From: Alicyclobacillus fastidiosus
GTDB lineage: Bacteria > Bacillota > Bacilli > Alicyclobacillales > Alicyclobacillaceae
Direction: 5' to 3'
Length of the DNA stretch: 64,000 nucleotides
Assembly (NCBI RefSeq): GCF_026651875.1
Contig: NZ_CP104067.1
Coordinates: 2,976,001 to 3,040,000, forward strand
Shown in pieces: positions 33,802 through 42,834 of the stretch. How positions within the stretch are numbered: position 1 is the stretch's first letter; every line of letters starts with the position of its first letter. Position numbers and translations under genes: made by a program. Under the pieces are notes generated by a model. That model saw only the letters and a list, made by a program, of their open reading frames with translations. It was not told the origin of the DNA and searched no databases.

Positions 33802-35139
33802 GTGTTTATGCTCAATACTGAGCCTACGGGTGCCCAAAACCTGCAAATTGGAGAGCTTTTTGCAGACATGCCGCTTACAGGACGGCACTGGAAGTCAGGT
33901 TTCGCCATATTCTTCTCTTTTGTCATTGAATCTTGGGAAATGATGATCATCACTCTTATTGGCGGAATGATTGGGAGTGATTTCAAACTAACGAGTGCAC
34001 AAATTGGATCGCTTATGGGCTCAATTTATCTTGGGATGATTCCTGGTTGTCTAATCTGGGGTAAACTCACTGATAAAATTGGTCGTAAAAAAACGATGAT
34101 GTGGAGTGTTGGTCTCTATGGGATCCTCTCCCTGATCAGTGCCTTCTCATCATCCTACGAAATGCTTTGGTGGTTACGGTTTGCGTCCGGTCTCGGACTT
34201 GGAGGACTGATGGTCGCTTCATTTCCTTACTTCGAAGAATTGCTTCCGGTGAAAAGTCGCGGCAGAGCAACCGTTTATCTCGCATCGGGATGGCCAATTG
34301 GGTATCTCATCGCGATTGGACTCACCTATGCGCTACGCCCTCTTGGCTGGCATTGGATTTTGGCAATTAGTTCACTGGCAGGTCTTTGGGCGTTTGTCAT
34401 CAAGGCAATGGTTCCTGAATCTCCATACTGGGCAGCTGGAAATGGTCAACAACAAGTGGCAAAAGACGCGATTCAGTATCTTGCCAAAGACCAAGTTCGT
34501 GTTGACTTGAGCACGGCGAAACTCGTGGTCGACAACGTTAGACAGGGGTCCTTCCTTGAGGTTTTTAAATCGAAGCTGTCACGTGCAACTTGGTTGCAGC
34601 TGATTATCAACTTCTGCTTCTCGTGGGGATACTGGGCACTTTCTACATGGATGCCAGAGTTACTAATGAAGAAGGGATTATCTGCACCCGCAGGCTACGG
34701 TTTCATGGCTCTCTCCGCACTCTTTATGTTCCCTGGTTATATCGTATCTTCATGGCTAACTGGTCGTTATGGCCGCAAAAAGATCATGATCATATTCGTA
34801 GCTCTCGCAGCAATTGCAGGGTTCGGATTTGCTCAGTCTGCAAACATGACCGAGATGTATGTATGGAATTTTGCGTTGTCCTTCTTTAGTCTCGGTGCGT
34901 GGGGCGTTTGGGACACTTGGGTAGGTGAACTTTATCCGACTGAGGTACGCGGCGTTGGTTACAGTGTCGGAGCAACCTCGCAACGTGTTGCAAACGCGAT
35001 TGCCCCGATGGTGATTGGCGCTATGCTCACACATAACTCTAGTTTTACTGGCACCGTTTCCTTTATTACGGCGTTCCTCGTTGCCACCGTGATCGCAACA
35101 TTCTTCCTGAAAGAGACGGAAGGCGAGATTCTACACTAA
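33802..35139 (+). CDS. MFS transporter, probably for the cyclic-amide substrate
   Basis: The 445-residue permease has 12 predicted helices in two six-helix halves. The MFS motif A appears as GKLTDKIGRKKTMM after TM2 and recurs as GRYGRKKIMI in the second half. It resembles the metabolite:H+ symporter (aromatic-acid/SVOP-like) branch. GTG at 33802 follows AGGAGTG; ATG at 33808 is possible. Sandwiched between two HyuB genes, it probably imports the hydantoin-type substrate. That is inferred from context. Confidence 0.88.
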   Translation: MFMLNTEPTGAQNLQIGELFADMPLTGRHWKSGFAIFFSFVIESWEMMIITLIGGMIGSDFKLTSAQIGSLMGSIYLGMIPGCLIWGKLTDKIGRKKTMMWSVGLYGILSLISAFSSSYEMLWWLRFASGLGLGGLMVASFPYFEELLPVKSRGRATVYLASGWPIGYLIAIGLTYALRPLGWHWILAISSLAGLWAFVIKAMVPESPYWAAGNGQQQVAKDAIQYLAKDQVRVDLSTAKLVVDNVRQGSFLEVFKSKLSRATWLQLIINFCFSWGYWALSTWMPELLMKKGLSAPAGYGFMALSALFMFPGYIVSSWLTGRYGRKKIMIIFVALAAIAGFGFAQSANMTEMYVWNFALSFFSLGAWGVWDTWVGELYPTEVRGVGYSVGATSQRVANAIAPMVIGAMLTHNSSFTGTVSFITAFLVATVIATFFLKETEGEILH

Positions 35140-35166
35140 CACGTCATCATGGAGGTGGGGCTCCTA

Positions 35167-36936
35167 GTGAGCTCCACCAGTTTTATCAAAAGACTGGGTG
35201 AATCTATTTTGCATAAATCCGATATTTTCACACTCGAAGTTGTTAAAGATTCGTTGATGGCCATCGGTGAAGAGATGTTTTATGCCCTTGCACGAACGTC
35301 GATGAGTCCAATTATTTATGAAGTTTTGGATTTCGCGTCTGGCCTTACAGATGCCAAAGGACAATTGCTGACGCAGGGCAACGGTGTAACTGGTTTCATT
35401 GGGATGTTAACGTTTATGGTCAAGGAAACCTTAGATAAGTTTCGTGATGATTTGCACCCTGGGGACATTATTATTCTAAACGATCCCTACGGCGGTGGCG
35501 GCTCCCATCTTTCTGATGTGGGGCTGGTAATGCCAATTTTTTACGAAGGTGAACTCATTGCATTTTCGGCGAATAAGGGTCACTGGACAGAAGTTGGGGG
35601 GAAAGATGCGGGATCCTGGACAACCGATTCTACTGAGATATATCAAGAAGGCTTACAGTTTCCAACTGTCAAGTTGTTTCAACAAGGTCAAGTCAATCAA
35701 GCGTTGCTCGATCTAATTGAAGCAAATGTACGTTTCCCTGAGCTTTCCTTGGGGGACTTGTGGGCCCAAGTAGCTGGTCTGAGAACTGGCGAAAAGCGTT
35801 TCCATGAACTGTGTAGGAAGCACGGGAAGGACGTTGTCCTGACGTCCATTGATTATATGTTGGATTACGGAGAGCAATTGTCGCGAAGTGAACTCAAGAA
35901 ATTGCCAAACGGCGTGTACACTGCAGAAGATTTTATTGATGACGATGGAATCGGAAATGGACCGTTTTTAATCACATGTCAAGTGACCATCACGGACGAT
36001 GAATTTATCGTCGATTTCACAGGAAGCGCTAAGCAGGCCCCCGGCCCGATTAACTGCTCATATAGTGGACTCGTATCTTCTGTTCGTGCCTTGTTTTTAG
36101 CAGCGACGAATCCAAGTCAGGATGTCAACGATGGGGTCTTTAGACCACTCCGGGTCATTGCACAGAAGGGCTCCGTCATTCACGCGGAACGTCCAGCGCC
36201 GGTCGCGACAAATTGGGAGTCACGAAACTTCGCTGCTGATGTAGCCTGGAAAGCACTCGCTCCAATATTGCCAGAACGGCTCACCGCAGGGCATTTAGAA
36301 TCCGTCTGTGCGGTGATTCTCGGTGGTGTAAAACCAGATACGAACGAGCGCTTCTTAATTGTGGAACCGTCGGTGGGTGGTTGGGGTGCCGGGTTCGGCA
36401 TCGACGGACAAAACGGCCAATTCTGCATTGGTGACGGAGAGACGTACAACGTTCCGGTGGAAGTTGCGGAAACAAGATATGGTGTCCGACTCACCGAATA
36501 TAGCTTCCATACAGACGGTGCCGGTGCTGGCCAATTCCGAGGGGGATGTGGTGTAGTTCGAGGCTACGAGGCACTGACGGATAGTCAATTCGTCACAGCC
36601 AGCTTTGGGCGGCACAAATTCGTTCCTTGGGGAACGGCAGGAGGAGAACCGGGTTCCCGGAATCAGGTAGAGATCGTTCGCAAAGATGGAACCATTGAGG
36701 GTCCGTTTGGAAAATGTGCCCGAATGGTTCTGAACCAAGGAGATATTGTTCGACTCATTACAGCAACCGGTGGAGGTTACGGAAGTCCTCTGCTGCGCGA
36801 CGCGAATCATGTCGTTCAAGATGTGAAAAATGGATGGTTGACCTGTGAGCAGGCAAGAGACGTTTACGGTGTTCTGATCAACCCAGCGAATTACACCATA
36901 GATGGATTTACAGAAGAACGGAGGAAATCATCATGA
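35167..36936 (+). CDS. Hydantoinase/oxoprolinase-family HyuB subunit 2
   Basis: The roughly 589-residue protein is a close paralogue of HyuB 1, with the same SLMAIGEEMFYALARTSMSP, NDPYGGGGSHLSDV and GGYGSP elements. GTG at 35167 has the excellent GGAGGTGGGG site; a TTG at 35209 matches the HyuB 1 N-terminus better. It has no adjacent HyuA and may share HyuA 1 or give altered specificity. Its stop overlaps the start of the cupin gene (ATGA). Confidence 0.9.
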   Translation: MSSTSFIKRLGESILHKSDIFTLEVVKDSLMAIGEEMFYALARTSMSPIIYEVLDFASGLTDAKGQLLTQGNGVTGFIGMLTFMVKETLDKFRDDLHPGDIIILNDPYGGGGSHLSDVGLVMPIFYEGELIAFSANKGHWTEVGGKDAGSWTTDSTEIYQEGLQFPTVKLFQQGQVNQALLDLIEANVRFPELSLGDLWAQVAGLRTGEKRFHELCRKHGKDVVLTSIDYMLDYGEQLSRSELKKLPNGVYTAEDFIDDDGIGNGPFLITCQVTITDDEFIVDFTGSAKQAPGPINCSYSGLVSSVRALFLAATNPSQDVNDGVFRPLRVIAQKGSVIHAERPAPVATNWESRNFAADVAWKALAPILPERLTAGHLESVCAVILGGVKPDTNERFLIVEPSVGGWGAGFGIDGQNGQFCIGDGETYNVPVEVAETRYGVRLTEYSFHTDGAGAGQFRGGCGVVRGYEALTDSQFVTASFGRHKFVPWGTAGGEPGSRNQVEIVRKDGTIEGPFGKCARMVLNQGDIVRLITATGGGYGSPLLRDANHVVQDVKNGWLTCEQARDVYGVLINPANYTIDGFTEERRKSS

Positions 36937-37250
36937 TTCTCGTACAAGAACAAAATGTGATAGCTGAGGGCAACGGGTATGATTTGAAATCGCTTTTGGA
37001 AGGTCAAGGGGTTCGTTTCGGAATCGTCAGCATTCCAGTTGGTGCGCGCATTCCGTTGCATGATACCGGTTCACATGCACAAGATGAGTATTCTTACATT
37101 GTCAAGGGTTCGCTAGTAATGGAGTCTGGTCCCCATCAATATCAGGTGAATGCAGGAGATGCTACCCTTATCCCCGCAGGGGAAGCACATTGGTGTTACA
37201 ACAATGGTAAGGAAGAAGCGCTGGTCGTGTGGTCACTCGTCAGCAAATAA
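36933..37250 (+). CDS. Small cupin-domain protein
   Basis: This 105-residue single-domain cupin has PVGARIPLHDTGSHAQDEYSYIVKG and a second motif AGDATLIPAGEAHWCYN, together giving a metal-binding site (His, Glu/Asp, His). Such stand-alone cupins in catabolic operons may be isomerases, lyases or storage/sensor proteins. The start overlaps the HyuB 2 stop, indicating translational coupling, so it belongs to the cyclic-amide pathway. The reaction is unknown. Confidence 0.8.
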   Translation: MILVQEQNVIAEGNGYDLKSLLEGQGVRFGIVSIPVGARIPLHDTGSHAQDEYSYIVKGSLVMESGPHQYQVNAGDATLIPAGEAHWCYNNGKEEALVVWSLVSK

Positions 37251-37278
37251 GGCTTCGCTTGACAAATTCGCTCTCCCA

Positions 37279-37320
37279 GTTTGGAGCAAAATGGTGAATT
37301 CACGCCCTTTTGCTCCAAAC
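37279..37320 (+). terminator. Perfect 13-bp hairpin after the cupin gene
   Basis: GTTTGGAGCAAAA (37279-37291) is exactly complementary to 37308-37320. The loop itself contains the palindrome GTGAATTCAC. No T-run follows on the plus strand. It separates the first hyu operon from the second and may end transcription or bind a regulator. Confidence 0.5.
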
Positions 37321-37456
37321 GAGGTGGATCCAATAACGATAGAACATTAGGCACTATCGAGGCATAGCGAACCAAGGTGTGAATCACTCGTTGCTAGAGA
37401 TGCACAGGTTTGGTACCGAATTGACTTGTCTTAAATGAAACTCACAAGGGAAGTCG

Positions 37457-37470
37457 TGTAAACATTTCCA
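37457..37470 (+). promoter_or_regulatory. Near-cre sequence before hyuA 2
   Basis: TGTAAACATTTCCA fits the cre consensus except for the second base of the central CG. It lies 27 bases before the HyuA 2 start codon. Catabolite repression here is only a possibility. Confidence 0.3.
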
Positions 37471-37496
37471 CTAGTCTTTTCGAAGGAGATGCTTCG

Positions 37497-39527
37497 ATGC
37501 AAAACAAACGGATCGCGATTGATATCGGCGGAACCTTTACCGACCTCGTTCTGTTCAACGAAGAAGATCAGACCTATCAAATCCATAAAGTCTTAACCAC
37601 ACCGGAAAACCAGGCTAAAGGTGTCATGCGAGGAATGACAGAACTGATAGACCGATTTGAGGAAATCTCTTATTTTGTGCACGGGACAACTGCCGGTTTA
37701 AATGCATTTTTGGAGAAAAAAGGCGCACGTGTGGCACTTTTGGCCACTGCAGGATTCCGTGACATATATGAAATTGCACGAGCGAATCGTCCGGATATGT
37801 ATAGTATACAATACCGCAAGCCCACCCCACTGGTGAATCGTCAAGATGTGTATGAAGTGCCGGAGCGCATCCTGGCTGATGGGACGGTCGAAAAGCAACT
37901 GGAGCTATCTATAATTCAACAACTAGCGGAAGAAATTGTCCGTAAAGGGTACCAATCTGTTGTCGTATGCCTGCTTCATGCGTATAAAAACCCAGTTCAT
38001 GAGCAATTGATACAAAGCGTGTTTCAAGATGTTGCACCCCACGTTTCCCTCAGCTTATCTCACGACGTCGCACGTGAATGGCGTGAATATGAGCGAACGA
38101 GCACAACCGTCATCAACGGTTACATAGCGCCAATCGTTGAGAAATACCTTACAACACTTGAAAATGAAACGTCGTCACGAGGACTACTGGGTGACGTTTT
38201 TATTATGCAATCCAATGGTGGTGTAATGACGTCGAAACTAGCGAAACACCATCCGATTCAAACATTATTGTCGGGTCCAGTCGGTGGAACCATCGGTGGG
38301 ATCAATTTATCCAAGACGACTGGGTCCGACAACTTGATTTGCGTAGATATGGGCGGAACCAGCTTTGACGTAAGTATGGTTATTGATGGTAAGCCCGACG
38401 TGACGTCGGAAACCCATTTAGAAGGATTTCCGATTATGACACCGATGGTCAATATTCACACGATTGGTGCAGGTGGAGGCTCAGTCGCTTGGATTGAAGC
38501 CGGGGGTCTTCGTGTTGGGCCAAAGAGCGCAGGAGCGTACCCGGGGCCGGCCTGCTACGGACGAGGTGGTGTGGAACCCACTGTTACAGATGCTAATTTA
38601 GTGTTGAACAGGATTGATTCGGAGGGCTTCTTGGGAGGCAAAATGAAGCTCCACGAAGGAGCGGCATATCAAGCAGTTGCGAATCTAGCAGAACAACTGG
38701 GACTTGAGCCTACTCAGACTGCAGAAGGTATTTGTGATATTGCCAATGCGAAAATGACAGACGCCATCCGAACGCTTACGGTCCGAAAAGGTATTGACCC
38801 CCGCGACTTTACGTTGGTTGCATTTGGGGGTGCAGGTCCTATGCATGCCGTCTTTATTGCTGACTTACTCGACATGAAGCGCGTTCTTGTACCGTCTACG
38901 GCCGGTGTGTTTTCTGCGTGGGGCATGCTTCAGACCGATCTTCGCCATGATGCGGTACGGACGTTCTACCATGGTGTAACAGAAGTAGGCAAAGAAGAAT
39001 TGGAACCGGTATATCAAGAATTGGAGTTGGAGATTACCGATGTACTGGCGTACCAGAATATTGCGAAGGCGAATATGACCTTCTATCGGACTGCCGATCT
39101 TCGGTATGTTGGCCAAGAATATACTGTGAATGTGCCAGGTGACTGTTCGCTTCCCGAATTGATAAACCGTTTCCACGAAATGCATCTTAATATCTATGGA
39201 CACAACAATCCGAATGGTATGGTTGAATTTGTGAGCCTACGAGTCATTGGATACGGGGCATTAAACCAGCGAGAAGACGCTCCCACCGAAAAAGATGCCA
39301 CCACAACCTCCACCCCTGTGGTGCATCCTAATCCACGTGTTGTGAAATCAATCATTTTTGGCGGAGTTGAAACGACGGCTGCAGTCTTTACAAGAGCCGT
39401 CCTAGAACCCGGTCAGCGCTTGCAAGGGCCTGTCATCATTGAGGACGGGGAAGCTACGACAGTTGTTCCTCCTCATCATCTCGTCATTGTCGATGCGTTT
39501 GGCAATCTGGAAATCACAAAGGAGTGA
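37497..39527 (+). CDS. Hydantoinase/oxoprolinase-family HyuA subunit 2
   Basis: The 676-residue paralogue of HyuA 1 shows AIDIGGTFTDLV at the N-terminus, CVDMGGTSFDVSM in the central ATPase-like core and VAFGGAGPMHA, but is clearly diverged from HyuA 1. ATG at 37497 has GAAGGAG. It overlaps the start region of HyuB 3, its evident partner, and the pair probably handles a related but distinct cyclic amide. Confidence 0.92.
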   Translation: MQNKRIAIDIGGTFTDLVLFNEEDQTYQIHKVLTTPENQAKGVMRGMTELIDRFEEISYFVHGTTAGLNAFLEKKGARVALLATAGFRDIYEIARANRPDMYSIQYRKPTPLVNRQDVYEVPERILADGTVEKQLELSIIQQLAEEIVRKGYQSVVVCLLHAYKNPVHEQLIQSVFQDVAPHVSLSLSHDVAREWREYERTSTTVINGYIAPIVEKYLTTLENETSSRGLLGDVFIMQSNGGVMTSKLAKHHPIQTLLSGPVGGTIGGINLSKTTGSDNLICVDMGGTSFDVSMVIDGKPDVTSETHLEGFPIMTPMVNIHTIGAGGGSVAWIEAGGLRVGPKSAGAYPGPACYGRGGVEPTVTDANLVLNRIDSEGFLGGKMKLHEGAAYQAVANLAEQLGLEPTQTAEGICDIANAKMTDAIRTLTVRKGIDPRDFTLVAFGGAGPMHAVFIADLLDMKRVLVPSTAGVFSAWGMLQTDLRHDAVRTFYHGVTEVGKEELEPVYQELELEITDVLAYQNIAKANMTFYRTADLRYVGQEYTVNVPGDCSLPELINRFHEMHLNIYGHNNPNGMVEFVSLRVIGYGALNQREDAPTEKDATTTSTPVVHPNPRVVKSIIFGGVETTAAVFTRAVLEPGQRLQGPVIIEDGEATTVVPPHHLVIVDAFGNLEITKE

Positions 39528-39532
39528 TTCGC

Positions 39533-41260
39533 ATGGCAAACCCCATCACGACAGAGATTATTCGAAATGCGCTGATCAGTGCAGCAGAAGAGATGAATGC
39601 AAGTCTGGCACGTAGTGCATATTCCCCGATTATCTATGAAATGAAAGACTGTAGTGTGGGTATTTTCAACAAAAATGCGGAACTTCTCGGACAATCTGCC
39701 GGTTTACCCATCTTTTTAGGCAATCTTGATCACTGTATTCAACTTACCACCAGGGCCATCGGTGGCGTAGAAAACTACAAGTCTGGAGACTTGTACATTC
39801 TCAATGACTCGTATTTAACCGGCACACATCTGAATGATATTACCACCATTTCTCCGATTTTTTATGAAGATGAACTGGTCGGGTTCTCCGCTACCCGCGC
39901 CCACTGGTTGGATATTGGTGCTAAAGACCCGGGATATCCCATGGACGCGACAGAAATTTATCAGGAAGGGATTCGCATCCCCCCCGTCAAGTTGTACGAT
40001 GGCGGCATCCCCAGAAATGACGTCATTCATATGCTCACCATCAACAGCCGCTTTACAGATGCTGCGTTTGGCGACTTGGGTGCACAAATTGCGGCCTGCC
40101 GAACAGGTGAGAAGAGGTTCCAGGAGATTATTAAGCGGTATGGTCTTGAGACAGTGAATGAAGCCGTTGAGGATATCTTCAGCCAATCTGCACGGATAGA
40201 TAATGACGTCATCCGCTCGATTCCGGATGGAGTTTATGAGTCGGAGGGTTGCCTCGATAATGACGGACACAATACAGAACCAGTTTACGTCAAGGTAAAG
40301 GTTGAAATTACCGGTGAAAATATGACAATCGACCTCACCGGTTCAAGTCCACAGCAACAAGGTCAGACGAACTGCGGTTTTGCTCAGACGGTTTCCGCTT
40401 GCCGCGTTGCGTTTAAAGATCTGGTGAGTCCGAACACCCCAGTCACAGGCGGCAACTTTAAAACTCTACGAGTGATAGCGCCTGAAGGGACTATCTTCAA
40501 TGCGAAAGAGCCAGCTCCTTGCGGTTGGTATTTCTCTGCGCTTGGTCTGCTGATTGATTTGGTCGTAAAAGCACTCTCGCCGAGTTTAAAAGAGAAAAGT
40601 GCGGCTGCTCATTACGGTGATTCAATGGTGATGACATTTGCCGGTCATGATCCAAAAACCGATGGACCGTTCTTGAGTGTGGAGGCAACCGCTGGTGGTT
40701 GGGGAGGCTTTTCCAAACGCGATGGCCAAAACGGACTCATCAACAACGTAAATGGCGATTTTAAGAACATGCCAATTGAAGTGTTCGAAACGAAGTATCC
40801 AATTAAGGTGACCTCTTATGCGCTCCGGCAAGATTCCGGTGGTCCTGGGCAGAAGCGAGGGGGCACAGGCGTCATTCGCGGGTACGAAATTAGAACAGAT
40901 GTATCTTGGGTATATTTGTGGTTCGAGCGCTCGATCACACCGGCCTGGGGACTGTTTGGTGGGAAAGATGGGGCTAAACCGAGGGTGACCATTCAATCAC
41001 CGGACGGTGAACTCGTTGAGTTACTTAAAGTCAACGCGATGCCGTTAAAGTATGGAACGATAGTCACTGCCTACACCGGGGGTGGAGGAGGATTTGGGCA
41101 TCCCTTCGACCGTGATCCAGAACAAGTATGTCAAGATGTGAGAAACAAGTACGTGTCTATCGAAGCTGCCAAACACGACTATGGTGTTGTCATCCACACA
41201 GACACGTTTGAACTGGACACAATTGCAACGAGGGAATATCGTACGGCAAATCAACCTTGA
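39533..41260 (+). CDS. Hydantoinase/oxoprolinase-family HyuB subunit 3
   Basis: The 575-residue B subunit is more divergent than HyuB 1 and 2: NDSYLTGTHLNDIT replaces NDPYGGGGSHLSDV, but the C-terminal GGGGGFGHPFDRD and the GGWGGFSKRDGQNG loop are preserved. ATG at 39533 follows AAGGAG; a GTG at 39524 is in frame. It forms a coupled pair with HyuA 2. A degenerate fourth HyuB copy follows. Confidence 0.9.
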   Translation: MANPITTEIIRNALISAAEEMNASLARSAYSPIIYEMKDCSVGIFNKNAELLGQSAGLPIFLGNLDHCIQLTTRAIGGVENYKSGDLYILNDSYLTGTHLNDITTISPIFYEDELVGFSATRAHWLDIGAKDPGYPMDATEIYQEGIRIPPVKLYDGGIPRNDVIHMLTINSRFTDAAFGDLGAQIAACRTGEKRFQEIIKRYGLETVNEAVEDIFSQSARIDNDVIRSIPDGVYESEGCLDNDGHNTEPVYVKVKVEITGENMTIDLTGSSPQQQGQTNCGFAQTVSACRVAFKDLVSPNTPVTGGNFKTLRVIAPEGTIFNAKEPAPCGWYFSALGLLIDLVVKALSPSLKEKSAAAHYGDSMVMTFAGHDPKTDGPFLSVEATAGGWGGFSKRDGQNGLINNVNGDFKNMPIEVFETKYPIKVTSYALRQDSGGPGQKRGGTGVIRGYEIRTDVSWVYLWFERSITPAWGLFGGKDGAKPRVTIQSPDGELVELLKVNAMPLKYGTIVTAYTGGGGGFGHPFDRDPEQVCQDVRNKYVSIEAAKHDYGVVIHTDTFELDTIATREYRTANQP

Positions 41261-41339
41261 AACCATGGTCAGGCCATCCGACCGGGCGGGCCTGATTGAA
41301 CCATTTATCATTTAGGTGGCTAAGAACAAACGGCGAAAT

Positions 41340-41816
41340 TTGCGAAATGCTTCAGTGATACGGGGGCACCTGTATCTACTTATTTTGAATCGATGATTTT
41401 TGGTGCAGACATCGTATGGAAAGCTTTGGCGCCCGTGTTGCCAGACAGGACAATTCTGCGTTGGTGACGGTGAGACATATAACGTCCCGGTAGAGGAGGC
41501 GGAGACTCGTTTCGGTGTACGCGTTCGGGAGTACAGTTTTAGAGCCGACGGCGCAGGTTCAGGAAAGTACAGGGGCGGATCGGGAGTGATTCGTTCTTAT
41601 GAAGCGCTTACAAACGGACAATTTGTTACGGTTAGTTTTGGTTGGCACAAGTACGCACCTTGGGGCTCCATGGGCGGTGAAGATGGATCTACAAACCAGG
41701 TTGAGATCATTCGAACGAACGGGACCACAGAGGGGACATTTGGTAAATGTTCCAGAAAAGTCCTTACCAAAGGGGATGTGGTTCGCCTCATCACCGCAAC
41801 GGGAGTCGGTGCGTAA
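41340..41816 (+). pseudogene. Degenerate HyuB fragment with internal deletion and frameshift
   Basis: Two pieces of a HyuB gene are fused. Bases 41366-41448 encode APVSTYFESMIFGADIVWKA... in one frame. The sequence then jumps to GQFCVGDGETYNVPVE... in another frame, running to 41816. Compared with HyuB 1, about 45 codons between PDR and GQFC are missing. The N-terminal two thirds and the last roughly 60 residues are also gone. It most resembles HyuB 1 and 2, so it is a decayed duplicate. Confidence 0.85.
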
Positions 41817-42032
41817 GCGCATCGCTCGAATCTAAATATGAATTTGCCCCTACTCACGCATAGTCAGATTCAAACGCACTGAGTTGATTGAATATTCCCA
41901 ACGTACGGAGAACAACAGGGAGGTGGTGCGTCACCAGAGAGTGAAAAACAGCAGGCCAAATACACAAATGTGCAATGTTTGAAGTCGGTTCAACCGGTGT
42001 TTATGAACCCGAATGAGGAGGCTTTCATTGAT

Positions 42033-42791
42033 ATGTCTCAGCCAATCGAGAAGAAAATCCTTTTTATTAACCCTCTTGGAACAGACGTCTTTGATCAGCC
42101 GTATATGGAGATGTTACAAGAAATAAAGGATCCCGGCACGCAGGTCGATGTAGTCTCCTTCCCGCGAAACGGACCGGCACATATAGAGTATAGTTGCTAC
42201 GAAATGATGGTCATGCCTGAGTTGATGAAAACGATTCGCCGTGCAGAAGAAGAGGGTTACGACGCGGCTGTGATTGGTTGTTTTTATGACCCGGGTCTGC
42301 GCGCCGCTCGGGAAATCGTGAGCAAGATGGTGGTTACAGCACCTGCAGAATCGTGTTTACGATTGGCCGCCACACTAGGTGACACCTTGTCCATCATCGT
42401 CGGCCGTCGGAAGTGGATTCCAGAAATGCGGGAGAACGTTCACAAATACGGGTATGGAGACAAATTAGCATCTTTTAAGGTTCTGGATATGGGTGTGCAT
42501 GACTTTCAGAAAGATCATGCAGAGACGAATCGCCGTATTCTCCAGGCTGCGGAAGATGCAGTTAAAAACGATGGGGCAGAGGTTATTTTGCTCGGTTGCA
42601 CCGGCGAATTCGGGTTCTATCAGGAAGTGCAACGCCGGGTTGGTGTCCCCGTCCTCGACGCCGGCATCGTTCCGTTTAAATATGCTGAATATCTAGTTGG
42701 TCTACGTAACCAGTTTGGTTGGGCACACAGTAAAATCGCGGGTTTTGAAGCACCACCGGAACAAGAAATTCGTGACTGGTCTCTGTTTTAA
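42033..42791 (+). CDS. Asp/Glu/hydantoin racemase-family protein 1
   Basis: The 252-residue enzyme has the two-cysteine racemase fold: first catalytic Cys in VIGCFYDPGLRAARE (about residue 82) and second in LLGCTGEFGF (about 187), with the APAESCLRLAATLGD stretch typical of hydantoin racemase-like proteins. It would interconvert enantiomers of a hydantoin or amino acid so both can be degraded. ATG at 42033 has GAGGAGG. A near-identical copy follows, separated by 43 bases. Confidence 0.88.
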   Translation: MSQPIEKKILFINPLGTDVFDQPYMEMLQEIKDPGTQVDVVSFPRNGPAHIEYSCYEMMVMPELMKTIRRAEEEGYDAAVIGCFYDPGLRAAREIVSKMVVTAPAESCLRLAATLGDTLSIIVGRRKWIPEMRENVHKYGYGDKLASFKVLDMGVHDFQKDHAETNRRILQAAEDAVKNDGAEVILLGCTGEFGFYQEVQRRVGVPVLDAGIVPFKYAEYLVGLRNQFGWAHSKIAGFEAPPEQEIRDWSLF

Positions 42792-42834
42792 AGAATAGAA
42801 GCCCTCTGCCAACAATGAAAAGGGAGGAAAAAGT

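Noticed and set aside
41930..42000. A short 18-codon frame behind GGGAGGTGG before the first racemase
   Set aside because: Too short, no similarity noticed; likely leader sequence left after decay of the neighbouring HyuB copy.
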